From Pleurodeles waltl (Eukaryota; Chordata; Amphibia; Caudata; Salamandridae): 64,000 bases of DNA. Below the pieces are notes generated by a model that was not told where the DNA came from, did no database searches, and saw nothing but the letters and a program-made list of their open reading frames with translations. Positions 33,371 through 43,110 of the stretch are shown in pieces (position 1 is the first letter of the stretch; each line of letters starts with the position of its first letter). A program made the position numbers and the translations under genes. The stretch spans positions 1,197,500,691 through 1,197,564,690 of the forward strand of contig NC_090445.1 in NCBI RefSeq assembly GCF_031143425.1, read 5' to 3'.

Positions 33371-33527
33371 TGTAATAGTGAATTTAGATTTTAGAATCTT
33401 GTGAATGGAACGTTTTCTGTCGGCTTACGATCAGAAGCGTTTTGTTCGTTAGGAGCGTGTGTGAGTGCTCCAATAAAGGTTACTTGCTTAAGGACATCGT
33501 TGTTCCTGGTGTCATTTGATTACAACA
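33371..33527 (+). repeat. Gypsy 3' LTR
   Basis: 157 bp, followed by the CATG-type duplication CAATG at 33528-33532. A purine-rich tract lies immediately before it. Between the pol stop and the tract is a poly-A run (33228-33252), then AT-rich sequence of no known role. Confidence 0.95.
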
Positions 33528-33532
33528 CAATG

Positions 33533-34641
33533 ATTATCAAAGGCGGTTGTGGGCTGATAAAGGAGATTATAGGAGTCATGATCTGATGAGTTTTTCCTGT
33601 ATGGACAAGGGGCTTCAGTTAGGTGCAGGTCATGTACATGATGGCGTAATACAGCACAGAGCGGTTGGGATGAATATTGGGTGCAACATTTCTTCTGGGT
33701 TCAGTGGCTTAGAGAAGCAGGCTTTGATATAACGACAAGATAACAGAGCTGTTCAGGTGGAACTGCCGGTGAAGCTTGGTGCACCCTCAAAGCACTGGTC
33801 AGAAGGGAGGACAAACTCCGGAGCTACTCACGAAGAAACAGACAGAGAGATCATCATCGCACAACCATCTACCAGCCGGGGTGCTGATAGTCTGTGGTGT
33901 TATGCTGGTTTGGATGACGACATTTTGGATTATGATGAAGAATGGGAGATGGAGAAGGGTAAAATAGTAGATGAAATTGTTAGTAGTAATTTGACAAACA
34001 CTGCTTGTGGGAGTGGGTCTTTGGCTAATGAGAGGAGGAGTATTGGTGTGTTGCAGAAGGTGATTCCCAGGATGGTCCAGCACTATCGGAGGGGAGAAAG
34101 AAAGGTGCAGAAACCTACACGTGGGCACATTCCCAGAGGTGAGAGGAAGGGTATTTTGGGTATGAGTAGGGTGCGGAGAAGCACAATATTATTTGTTTCG
34201 TTTCTATTGCAGTGGGTAACAGTCCAAGTTTACCATCATCAAAAGGATTAGGTGTTCTGGGAAGTAAGGATATCTGCATATAGGCAATGCGGAAGGGGAA
34301 AACGATATTGCAGATAAAAATGTGAATACGGACAATACAAAAGTAGGATCCCCGAATGGTAAGTTGGTTTCAGAGGCAGTGGTTCTAACTCTGAGAAATC
34401 AGGTAACACAGAGGGGGATTTCTCTGGGTGCAGCATTAAGAATAAAAAATTGCCATACATGGGTGTATTTATGCCATTGAGGGTGCATCTCACTCAGGCT
34501 TTGAAAGACAAGATCCACAAAGGGGAATTTGTGGATGTGTTCAAGCTATTGCACAGAGACGTACAAGCCAAGGAAGGATCTAAGGAGGAAGGGTGGGAGT
34601 TGGCTCAGAGTCCTAAAGGGCCTATCAATATAGAAAATTAG
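33533..34641 (+). pseudogene. Gag-like region of the DIRS/Ngaro-like element, continued
   Basis: After the Gypsy insertion the host element resumes with short frames. The longest (33757-34251) has STSRGADSLW, then an acidic LDDDILDYDEEWEMEKG, and a basic C-terminal part with RRGERKVQKPTRG. A following frame (34450-34641) has a MPLRVHLTQALKDKIHKGEF segment typical of capsid-like proteins of vertebrate DIRS-order elements. Stops and frame changes occur between these parts. Confidence 0.55.
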
Positions 34642-34862
34642 ATGTCAGCCTTCTATATTTTTGCAAGTATCTGCTGTGAGCAGCATCCTGAGCCATGTGT
34701 TGCTCTTTTCATATACATGGATGTTGTCTGTTGTGCCCAGATGGATAATTGAGGCTTCGGGTGGTTTAGATTTGAGGAGGAATTTAGGGCTCAGCTGGCA
34801 ATAAATCCGGAGAAGGAATAGGGTGAAATTGATAATGTTATGGATGCAGTTGGCTTCATACT

Positions 34863-35186
34863 GTGAAAAATGCTCCATTGGTGCACACCGCTAGTGGCCT
34901 ACCTTTACAATACAAACCCTTTCAGGGATGTCCCACCCAATTTGGGATGGGAAGTATCGCTAGAGGACGGTTTCCCCAAAATGGCTCATGTTGGTCATTC
35001 AATAAAGGAGCATGTACTCACCTCCAATTTAAATTCAGGCATGACTGCTCAGATTGGGGGGAAACACCCATTGGTACAGTGGTTCGGAGGAGTGCAGTGG
35101 GGGTGGCAAGGCAACTGAGGTACAGGTGGGGACAGGGGCAGGGGTCATACGCAGCAAGTAGTGAAAAAGGGCCCAACTCCTATTAA
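34863..35186 (+). pseudogene. Zinc-finger-like segment before RT, DIRS/Ngaro-like element
   Basis: The frame contains CWSFNKGACTHLQFKFRHDC, matching the CxxxxxxCx(n)CxxxH pattern that in related elements lies between the gag-like region and the RT. One expected cysteine (after QF) is phenylalanine. In the family it is a nucleic-acid-binding motif. The preceding WDEIDN-like helical region is partly readable in another frame (near 34800-34860). Confidence 0.5.
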
Positions 35187-35208
35187 ATTGGTTATATTGA
35201 GTTACTAG

Positions 35209-35685
35209 TTGAAGTTTTATCCTCAGAAGGAGGAGGCTAAAGCTTTGTATTGGGGTTTGTTGAAGGGTCTTAGTGCACTCCGCAGGGCCAAAAACTTGAA
35301 ATCTGCTTTGGAAAACCCAGAGGTGGTAGGAGCCAAGCTTAAGAAGGAGCTGGAACACAGTAGAATTATAGGACCCTTTGGCTTTTGGCCAATTCAGGAC
35401 TTAACAATTTCACCACTGGGCGTGGGCCCACAGAAACAAGAAGGAGAATTTAGGGTTATTCACCATTTGTCATGGCCTTCTGCGGAGTCTGTAAATGATT
35501 TTATTGCACAGGAGGATTCCATGGTGCATTTGGCATCTGTGTACGAAGCCACTGCTTTGGTAAGTGCATGTGGAGTAGGTGCTCAGATTTTTCCCTATTG
35601 GGTCTACAGTTTGATGATGTCATTTTCATAGATAGAATGTTGCCTAGGGGGTGCTCTGTTTCATGTTCACTTTTTGAAACATTTA
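35209..35685 (+). pseudogene. DIRS/Ngaro-like reverse transcriptase, N-terminal part
   Basis: The frame has LKSALENPEVVGAKLKKELE, IIGPFGFWPI, LTISPLGVGPQKQEGEFRVI and HHLSWPSAESVNDFI, a strong signature of RTs in vertebrate tyrosine-recombinase retroelements. Another frame then gives FSLLGLQFDDVIF and MLPRGCSVSCSLFETF (motif B region). The frame shift is near 35590, and a motif A segment around it seems to be deleted. Coding is cut at 35686 by the MITE and resumes after 37502. Confidence 0.8.
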
Positions 35686-35960
35686 GACCCAGATTTAAGA
35701 AAAGTGGTGCTTCATTTCATGAAGCGCCACTTTTCTTGCGCCCCCCCAATGCCACCATGTGTGCGACGTATGAATGATATGGCGCACAATGGTGCATGTT
35801 AGGATCAATAGCATCATAATTTCTGACGCTATTGTGGTACTTTGCAGGGTTAGATCCAAAAATTGATAATCCTGCAAAGTACATAGAGGCCCATTATAAA
35901 AAAAATGGTGCGCCTCAATTTAACATCTGCTCTGAGCAGGTGGTAAAAATGATGCTAAAA

Positions 35961-37308
35961 ATCAATCAATCAATCAATCATTAAATTTATAAAGCGCGCT
36001 ATGTACCCGTTAGGGTTTCGAGGCGCTTAGGGGGGGGGTAGCTGCTATCGTTCGAAGAGCCATGCCTTGAGGAGTCTCCTGAAGGTGAGGAGGTCCTGGG
36101 TCTGGCGTAGTGAGGTCGGGAGTGAGTTCCAGGTCTTGGCGGCGAGGTAGGAGAAGGATCTGCCGCCAGAGGTCTTGCGCTGGATTCGGGGGACAATGGC
36201 GAGGGCAAGGTTGGCAGAGCGTAGTTGGCGTGAGGGAACGTAGAAGTTGAGTCTGGTGTTCAGGTAGGTGGGTCCGGTGTCGTGTAGTGCCTTGTGTGCG
36301 TGGGTGAGGAGTTTAAAGGTGATCCTCTTGTCCACGGGGAGCCAGTGGAGGTCCTTCAGGTGGTGGGAGATGTGACATCGGCGGGGTATGTCGAGGATCA
36401 GGCGGGCGGATGCGTTCTGGATGCGTTGAAGTCGTTTGATGTCTTTTGTTGGGATGCCTGTGTAGAGTGCGTTGCCGTAGTCGAGTCTGCTACTGACGAG
36501 GGCTTGGGTCACCATCTTTCTGGTTCCTGTTGGAATCCACTTGAAGATCCTGCGGAGCATGCGGAGGGTGTTAAAACAGGAAGAGGAGACAGCGTTGACC
36601 TGTTTGGACATGGTGAGAGCGGAGTCGAGGATGAAGCCGAGGTTTCGTGCGTGGCTGGCTGGGGAGGGTGGGGGGCCCAGGGCGGTGGGCCACCAAGAGT
36701 CGTTCCAGGCCGAGGGGGTGCGACCGAGGATGAGGACTTCCGTCTTGACGGAGTTAAGTTTCAGGCGGCTGTTGCTCATCCATTCGGCGATGGATTTCAG
36801 TCCCTCGTGGAGGTTGGCTTTGGCGGTGAGAGGATCTTTGGTCAGGGAGAGGACGAGCTGGGTGTCGTCGGCGTAGGAGAGGATGCTGAGGTTGTGCTGG
36901 CGGGCCAGTTGTGCGAAGGGGGCCATGTAGATGTTGTACAGCGTTGGGCTTAGTGAAGAGCCTTGGGGGACGCCGCAGATGAGGTTGGTGGCTTCGGAGT
37001 GGAAGGGTGAGAGTCGGACTCTCTGGGTTCTGTCGGAGAGAAAAGAGGAGATCCAGTTGAGGGCTTTGTCTTGGATACCGGCTTTGTGGAGGCGATTTAG
37101 TAGGGTGCGGTGGCAGACCGTGTCGAAGGCCGCGGAGAGGTCTAGGAGGATGAGAGCTGAGGTTTCGCCGTTGTCCATTTGTTGTCTGATGTCATCTGTG
37201 GCGGCGAGGAGTGCAGTCTCTGTGCTGTGGTTGCGTCTGAAACCGGATTGGGAAGGGTCTAGGATGGAGTTGTCTTCGAGGTAGTGGGAGAGCTGTGCGT
37301 TGACGATC
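35961..37308 (-). mobile_element. 5'-truncated L2 LINE, minus strand
   Basis: The element ends, on the minus strand, with CGCGCTTTATAAATTTAATG and tandem TGATTGATTGATT, the L2-type tail (35961-35985 on the plus strand). Its body is an RT frame of 377 codons. The 5' part of ORF2 with the endonuclease is missing, as usual for target-primed insertion. No clear target duplication was found. Confidence 0.9.
36045..37178 (-). CDS. L2 LINE reverse transcriptase, 3' two-thirds of ORF2
   Basis: The frame is open for 377 codons without a stop. It has ALILLDLSAAFDTVCHRTLL (motif A), CGVPQGSSLSPTLYNIYM (motif B) and LSYADDTQLVL (motif C, YADD intact). It then has WMSNSRLKLNSVKTEVLILG, a VSSRLDYGNALYTGI segment, LHWLPVDKRITFKLL and the C-terminal FSYLAAKTWNSLPTSLR. 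Sequence upstream on the minus strand (37178-37308) continues in frame with RT residues, so the ATG at 37178 is only the first methionine after truncation. The catalytic core looks intact, but without endonuclease and promoter the copy cannot move by itself. The plus-strand open frames here are mirror frames. Confidence 0.9.
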   Translation of the reverse strand: MDNGETSALILLDLSAAFDTVCHRTLLNRLHKAGIQDKALNWISSFLSDRTQRVRLSPFHSEATNLICGVPQGSSLSPTLYNIYMAPFAQLARQHNLSILSYADDTQLVLSLTKDPLTAKANLHEGLKSIAEWMSNSRLKLNSVKTEVLILGRTPSAWNDSWWPTALGPPPSPASHARNLGFILDSALTMSKQVNAVSSSCFNTLRMLRRIFKWIPTGTRKMVTQALVSSRLDYGNALYTGIPTKDIKRLQRIQNASARLILDIPRRCHISHHLKDLHWLPVDKRITFKLLTHAHKALHDTGPTYLNTRLNFYVPSRQLRSANLALAIVPRIQRKTSGGRSFSYLAAKTWNSLPTSLRQTQDLLTFRRLLKAWLFER

Positions 37309-37502
37309 TATGACGACCTCATAGATTCCACTGTGCCATTTTTCTGGCACAGGCATAATGTGGCCCAAAGGTTTACAAAGTGGCGCAATGTGTGCACTGC
37401 ACCACTTATTAAATTTGGTGCAGTGTATTTGCCAACCTAATGCCTCAACATAAAAACAAATATGCTAATGTAACACTAGGCCCTTCCTAAATCTGGGCCT
37501 TA

Positions 37503-37960
37503 GTTGTTTTTACAATGTTTTTTCAATATCATAGTGGTTTTCATCAATGTTACTAATTACTTAGGTCACTTTTTTCTGGTGGGGCAGGGTGGCTCTGGTG
37601 AATGTCACAGAGGCTTGGAGAGTTTTCGGCTAGCCATGGGGGAGTTGGTGGTACCCTTACCCCCAGAAAAAACAGAAGGCCCCTAATTGTATTACCTTTC
37701 TGAGGATTGAGTACGATTCCACTAGAATGGAAGTACAGTTTCAGACTGATAAAGTTGACACATTGATTTCACTTTTGGAGGAGTGTATAAACCCAAACTG
37801 GAATTAAGGCAAGTGCAAGCTTTGTTGGGTCATTTGAATTGTTAAACCATCGTATTCTGCTTCGTGCTAGCATTAGGGCTGACCTTCGGATGTGGATTTA
37901 TTTCCTCAAATAATCTTATGGAGTGGCAATGTGGACTGATGGTGCCCGATGGAGGCTTGG
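37503..37960 (+). pseudogene. DIRS/Ngaro-like reverse transcriptase, C-terminal part
   Basis: The RT continues after the MITE. NVTNYLGHFFLVGQ is a degraded YLDDFLF-type motif C in which the catalytic DD reads GH. Next come SGECHRGLESF and PLPPEKTEGP, then, in other frames, IEYDSTRMEVQFQTDKVDTL and LRQVQALLGHLN (RT thumb). A WTDGA segment near 37935 may be the start of RNase H. The sequence then passes straight into the terminal repeat, so later domains appear deleted. Confidence 0.7.
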
Positions 37961-38160
37961 GGGGTGTGAGGGCTTGCCCGATCTCCCCCCGGGGCTTATC
38001 GGCATCAATGGTGCAACCCAAAATATAAAGGGATTTTACTGATGGGTGGTCTATACAAGGGGGGCCAAGGGAAGGGTTATAATAGGTGGACAGGTTGTGG
38101 GAGGCCTCTTTGGTTGCTGTCACTCCCAGGTATTCAGGGCGTGGTTATTGGCTGTCATCC
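37957..38160 (+). repeat. Right terminal direct repeat of the DIRS/Ngaro-like element
   Basis: Partner of 27327-27530. In intact Ngaro-type elements the right side would also carry the split B-A-B repeats. I see only this one copy, and the sequence to its right has no counterpart near 27530. Confidence 0.6.
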
Positions 38161-39069
38161 CTCCCACCCTTCCCTATAGTTGTTTTAGGTTCAACTATGT
38201 GGCGTTCAATCATTCATTTTGTTATTTATTTATTTACAGTTTCTTAGGTTGTTTTGTTTAAAATTTTGGGGCATTAATTACATTACTGACGTTTTTTGAT
38301 TTTTATTATGTTTTAATAGGGCAGGTAATTTTCAGCTGTTGTTTCTTGCTGCTGGTAGGCGGGTCTGGCATAGGTGGATTTTAAAGCCATTTCTTGGTTG
38401 AGAGGATGGTACGGAAGCAGAAGAATGAAAGGGAAGGGATATTGAGACGGACCAAAAGGATGGAGGGATAAGGTGGAGACCAGGGCAGAGGGGTACTAGA
38501 CTTTTTGGGTGCAAGGGGGAATTGTGGGGAGCATTGATTTTTAGTAGAGAGTGGGGTTAGGGTTAAGAAGTGTTAATTAGTGAGGACGGTATTAGTTTTG
38601 TAAGGCTTAATGCCAACATTGATTATGGTTGCCAGACCTGTTCTATTAAAGCAACCTTTTACCTCTTTAATTCTGGTGAGTTTGGTGTATTGCACGCTGT
38701 TTTCTTCCGATTGCATTGTATGTGGGCTGGGAGCAGCTTTCTTGAGGGTCTGAAGATGTTACATTGGGCACCTCTTTGTTCCTGCTTGCAAGGCGAGCAG
38801 GAACAAAGAGGTGTGATTTTGGCATCCCCTGGGCTGCTGAGCACCTGTGGAGGATGCCAAGGAAGGCATCTGCCCTCGTTGTGCATTCCCGCACTTCTGC
38901 TTCTGCTTATCTGCCTGGCAAGAGAAGTGGAGAAGGAGGAGGCAAGCAGTGGGTGTCCCTTAGGGGAGCAAAGCACCTGCAGAGGACACTGATGTAAGCG
39001 TCATTAACAGATAAGAGCTGTTTGAGCTATTGTGTGAAGTACAAGTCTGTTTGGAATGAAAATGCAAAC
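38161..39069. other. Unassigned sequence with a strong hairpin
   Basis: No gene is recognised. The frames at 38570-38992 (plus) and 38659-38976 (minus) lie over the hairpin and mirror each other. The left part (38161-38560) may be remaining 3' sequence of the DIRS/Ngaro-like element. Confidence 0.35.
38769..38813. repeat. Perfect 18-bp-arm hairpin
   Basis: The arm CACCTCTTTGTTCCTGCT at 38769-38786 is the exact reverse complement of 38796-38813, with a 9-base loop. It could be a relic of an inverted-repeat element or a transcribed hairpin. The sequence alone does not decide. Confidence 0.85.
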
Positions 39070-39075
39070 ACGCCA

Positions 39076-39155
39076 CCAAGAGCTATAGCTTAATGGTGCA
39101 GGCACGTGCCTCTGGTTTCACTATTACCTCCAGTACAGGGGTTTAAGCCCTGCTG
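39076..39155 (+). repeat. tRNA-like SINE head or tRNA-derived pseudogene
   Basis: A TAGCTTAATGG segment at about 39083-39093 matches the RNA polymerase III A box, and GGGGTTTAAGCCC at about 39138-39150 resembles the B box, at a spacing compatible with a tRNA. A cloverleaf acceptor stem is not convincing, so this is more likely a tRNA-derived SINE than a working tRNA. Its 3' boundary is not defined. Confidence 0.45.
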
Positions 39156-40560
39156 ATGAGATTAAGGCAATTGTAAACATAATGAATTGTGAAGCCTTGT
39201 GCATGAAATATGGCTCATGATTTCCAAAATAGACATAAGGGCTTTGTGTTCAGGTGTGTTCAGTTTTGTAGGGGCTGGAGTTTAAGGCTTATCTAACTTT
39301 TCATATAAAGTCATGCCTTAATTTCTGTGACTTTCTGTTTCCATTTACTTGAATTCTCTGTCAGAGACTGGTATGCGTGACTGAAACATGTTTATGTGCA
39401 TCCTTCTTCTATTTGCTGTTTTAAGTATGTACTGATAAGGGGAACAATACAGTTTCTGTGACTTTTCTTCTTTTTGTACCAGCAGACACCTTAAGATAAT
39501 GGTTCTTATTGATTAATGGGCTCCAATTATGCCCTAATATTAAGGTGTTATCTGTTTGCTACATATGTGCTGTTTCAAGGCCTTATAAGGTTCAGATTTA
39601 AATTAAGCACAGTTGTGCAAATTTAGGGTGCTACTTAAAGTGCTTTGGTGCATGGGTAGTGGTCATCCACTGTGCTAGGTGCATTTGGTTGTGTTGAGAA
39701 TGTGGATGGTATATACCCAGAACAGGAGTTTGCTCTCATCTTAGAGAAGGTCTCTAGACAATAAGGAGTTTTGTGGAGCACAGGGCTGCTGAGTAGAGGT
39801 GATTGCAAGGGTTTTTGCAGCCAAGACTAAGGTGAAGAGGTCCTACGCCTGCAAAACAAGAATGAGTCATTCGCCGTATTCATCGTCTGAGAATCCGAGT
39901 ACTTTGTTGTCTTGGAAATACATTGCCTCAGAGATCTGACACAATATTTTACTATTTAAGAAACATTTGAGGATTGGTGTGCTGTCAGAGTAGCCTGAAG
40001 AAAAGCATCTCTTTTTGCAGTATGCCACCCCACGTGTGCTGACATTGCCATTTCATGAGAAGAGACATGGAGCTGATCTTTAGACCCTGGAAGTAGGCGA
40101 TCAAAGTGACATGCACTGATGCTAGGGGGGCAGCAGCTTCATGCATATACAACACATTAGCTGGTGAGCTATTTTGAGTCTCTGACATCAGCCATCCAGG
40201 AAAATATGGAGTGATTGGATCGTGCTGTATATAAGAATCCGGGGGTGGAACTGTGAGAAGACAGGAAAGCTGGTTACTCAGTCAAAGCATAGTGATGATG
40301 TTTGTATCTCCTCTGGTGGGCATGTTGCATAAGGAGGACAGTGTTATTCCACCTTACTGAAATGATTGTCCAGTAATCTCATCATTCCAGGAGAACACAG
40401 AAATGAAGAGCACACAAGTGCTTGCAGTACTAACTCATCATGGGCTTCTGGTAACTTGATCATGTCTCATTTAACACAAGACCAGAGATTCATTGGCGCA
40501 AAATCTCTAACCAACATAAGGTTGGAGATTCCTACAGAAGAAGACATTTTCAAAATCCAT
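39156..40560. other. Unassigned sequence
   Basis: No gene or repeat terminus is recognised. Parts beyond about 40400 may already belong to the decayed DIRS element that follows, but no conserved motif can be read here. Confidence 0.35.
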
Positions 40561-42130
40561 CTTTTCAGGGTATTTCCTTAATACTTCTGAAGGCAGCAGA
40601 CATGAGAAGTCCGCTTTATAGGTGTATGCAACTATCAGACATCAGGACAGAAGTTCAGCCACCTCTCACTGTGACTTAGCTACCAGTACAACAAAATGGA
40701 GGAGTCTGGATAAGACTTCAGAAGGTTCATGGTCCCTAGTCTAAGTCCCAACAATTGAGGTCATCCAATTCGAGGGAAGTGGTGGAAATCTGGCTGACAT
40801 TATTGTGTTGCTTATCGTTTGAGAGACTAGAATGTTTTAGTCAGAAATAACTTAAATGTGGCCAAGCTTCTTGGGTGCATCAGACAACATTTTAAACCTA
40901 AAATAGATGTATATTTATTGGAAATCGAGCATGCAGACAGGTGTCACAGGAAGATTCCTTTTTCACCGGATTTCTGTCTGTGCAAGTAGACAATACTGGG
41001 TCCTGCCAGGGGTAGGATCTCCAAAGGCAGATATATTCACATCAGCATGGATTACCCTGCTTCCCCTAATATGTTCAAGGGTTGAGGAAGAAACGACTTG
41101 GACAGTGGATGCTCTTCTTGTTCTTGGCTGGAGGGGGTACTTTTTACCTCTGTTCTTCTCTCAACTTATCAGGTATCAGGTTTGTGATTAGAGTGAGGCG
41201 GCAGACATTTTTTGTGCTCCAGATAGCTACAGTATCTTCTTCTCTGCTTTGCAGTATTTCTGGTAGTCTGTCTCCCCTAAACTTTCCCTGTCTTTCTGAC
41301 GAACACCTTGAAAAACTTCAGACTGAAACCTGGACATGAGAGGGCATGGATTGAGCTGGAGAGGGTGGATTCCTCTATTCAGAGCTTTTGGGGTGCTTTC
41401 TCACTGTCTTCCTTTGCAAGACATTGGGCTTCATTCCAGAGATAGTGTGGGTCCAGATACTTGAAGGCTCAGTCGGTCGAGCTAGTTAGGATGTGAGATT
41501 TCCTGCTGCATGGGTTTGCCCTAGACCTGAAGGTTTTCACTCTTCAAGCTCAATGGGCATCTATTAGGAATTTTAGAACTTTTTTTGTTTTCTTTTGGGG
41601 AATCTTCAGGATTAGAATGGTCTAGTTCAGAGTTCTTGAATAAGTAGCTTGTGAGCTTCTAGAGGCTCTCAACCTACCTGTGCTAGGCTGTCCTGGGTTA
41701 AGCCAGTGAGCTAGATTGGAAGAGTTTGCTTGGTTTAATTGGTATATGTATACCAAATTAAAGAGAATGCATTTTGCACTGTAATGTCTATATTTTCACA
41801 ATTCATGGGCTGGCTTTTGGAGAAAAACTGTTGAATTTCGTAAATATATTTAAAGCTTACATTTGAGTAATGGTGGCCACTAACGTAATCTTGTCTGATG
41901 TGGTTACTATTACATCTCTATTAGTGTTAGCTCCTCAAGAGGATTTCTGGTGAACACAAGTAGTTCTTGTTGCAGAAACGATCGGAGACCCGTGGTTCAA
42001 GTTCTTGTTTTTGTAACCTGAGACCTTTGCCTTGACCAGTTTTTCCCTCTTTGGGATCTCTTTTCATCCTTGATGTCTTGAGGTGTTCTCCCTTGGAAAT
42101 TTGGCGAAGGTTGAGTTAAGGTTGTTTACC

Positions 42131-42660
42131 CTGAAAATGTTCTTCTTGGTAGCAATTACTTCAGGGAGGATGTTGGGGGGATTTGCGTTTCTTGTCAGTG
42201 AGGCATTCCTTCTTTTGGGTTTTTAGGACAAGGTGGTACTCCTGCCTGGTCCTCCATTTGTGCTCAAAAGTAACTCTGTTTCCCTAAGGGATCAAAGTTC
42301 ATTCTTAGTAATCCTAGCACTTTTGATGAGGTGGAGTTACAATCTTTTGTTGTTAAACATGTACTTCTTATTTCCCAAGATAGAGTTTCTGAAGTCATAC
42401 TTCCTTCTTCATTGTTCGATAATTTTGGTCCTGCCAGAAACGGGTCTAGACCTTTCATTCAGACTCTGGGTAGGCAGGTGTGATCCCTTATAGCTTTGGC
42501 ATATAAGGAGGCAGTGACATTGTTTAGCAGGGATAGGAGGTAGATCCACCAGAGCCATGTATACTCCCCTTGCTGAGTTACAAGGAGTGTCTTTGACTGA
42601 AACTAGTAAGACTGCAATGTTGGCTACACCCTCTACTTTTATCAGCTTTACAGTGTAATG
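42131..42660 (+). pseudogene. Tyrosine recombinase relic of the decayed DIRS element
   Basis: The reading is pieced together from several frames. LKMFFLVAITSGR corresponds to the segment around the first catalytic arginine in DIRS recombinases, and KTAMLATPSTFISF to the region just before the tyrosine nucleophile. The HxxR pair cannot be found. It is a relic only. Confidence 0.5.
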
Positions 42661-42809
42661 CAGGACATTGACCTGGAGGGGGTTTTTGGGTCAAAAAGTG
42701 CTTTCTTTCAATAGAGGTGATTTTTGATTCCAAATAAATACAACTTGGTTCTGCATGGGAATTCAATTTTCTTGGTCTATGTCATTGCTTGCTATATCTC
42801 ATTATATCA

Positions 42810-42905
42810 TTAATTAGGGGAAAATGTAGTAGGAGGTAATGCTTCAAGTACTTACAGGTAATTGCATTACTCTGAGTACATTTTCCCCTAATTAATTAAC
42901 CCCTC
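42810..42905. repeat. Inverted repeat, likely DIRS internal complementary region
   Basis: ATTAATTAGGGGAAAATGTA on the left is the reverse complement of TACATTTTCCCCTAATTAAT on the right, separated by about 40 bases that themselves contain a GTAAT...ATTAC pair. It lies just after the recombinase relic, as the internal complementary region does in 15191-20763. Confidence 0.6.
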
Positions 42906-43110
42906 CTATGTGCCATTTTAGGACCAGGCCGACTGTATTATGTGGGGACTTGAGTCAACTAAAACAGTAAGCAGTTAAGGGGGGTGGGGCTTTTATACAT
43001 TTTACTTTGGTAGATGTGTGTCTAGAAGGTGTGAGGTCCTCATTATGTAATTAATTAGAGAAACATACTTGGACGAATCCAATTACCGGTAAGTACTTTA
43101 AGTATCATAA

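Larger units (their letters stand above)
28400..33527 (+). mobile_element. Young Ty3/Gypsy LTR retrotransposon, likely Mag-like
   Basis: The element has two 157-bp LTRs (28400-28556 and 33371-33527) that differ at only two positions by eye. They begin TGTAATAGTG and end TTACAACA. A 5-bp duplication, CAATG, flanks it (28395-28399 and 33528-33532). A TTTTGGCGACGA segment follows the left LTR as the probable primer-binding site, and a purine tract GAAAAGAAGGAGA precedes the right LTR. Between the LTRs lie gag-protease and RT-RNase H-integrase frames in the expected order. Clade placement is inferred from the integrase zinc region. It is the best-preserved element in the window. Confidence 0.95.
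35686..37499. mobile_element. MITE of the GGCCCAGATTTAAG family, split by an L2 LINE
   Basis: Left end GACCCAGATTTAAGAAAAG, right end the reverse complement of GGCCCAGATTTAGGAAG, with TTA on both sides (35683-35685 and 37500-37502). The interior matches 13279-13801 in order (GCCACCATGTGTGC on the left, CTCATAGATTCCACTG and GGTTTACAAAGTGG on the right). The continuity breaks at about 35960 and resumes near 37308, where the L2 copy sits. It inserted into the RT of the DIRS/Ngaro-like element. Confidence 0.75.
27320..38170 (+). mobile_element. DIRS/Ngaro-like retroelement split by two insertions
   Basis: A direct repeat of about 200 bp at 27327-27530 recurs at 37957-38160 in the same orientation. 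Between them, in order, lie gag-like fragments (27601-28390, 33533-34251, 34440-34641), a CxC-rich zinc-type segment (34985-35060), and a reverse transcriptase with the IHHLSWPSAESVNDFI motif of tyrosine-recombinase retroelements. Direct rather than inverted terminal repeats suggest a split-direct-repeat (Ngaro/PAT) arrangement. RNase H and recombinase sequences are not seen, so an internal deletion probably removed them before 37957. The Gypsy element (28400-33527) and a MITE with an L2 inside (35686-37499) are later insertions. Confidence 0.7.
40561..43110 (+). mobile_element. Heavily decayed DIRS-type element
   Basis: Scattered conserved pieces occur in DIRS order: FKPKIDVYLLE near 40892 (equivalent to the LDLFA region of 15191-20763), LEGVLFTSVLL near 41125, LHGFALDLKVFTLQAQW near 41510-41560, LKMFFLVAITSGRMLGG near 42131 (recombinase arginine region) and TSKTAMLATPSTFISF near 42600-42650 (recombinase C-terminus). 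They are followed by a palindromic AATTAGGGGAAAATGTA...TACATTTTCCCCTAATT arrangement at 42816-42895, which looks like an internal complementary region. A related inverted end containing TAATTAATTAG lies at 43045-43110. A left terminal repeat was not found. There are stops in all frames. Confidence 0.6.

Noticed and set aside
36294..36953. 219-codon plus-strand open frame
   Set aside because: It is antisense to the L2 RT frame (36045-37178 minus), which has clear RT motifs. The plus frame is a mirror.
39076..39155. Functional tRNA gene
   Set aside because: A and B box motifs exist, but a convincing acceptor stem and anticodon arm could not be formed.
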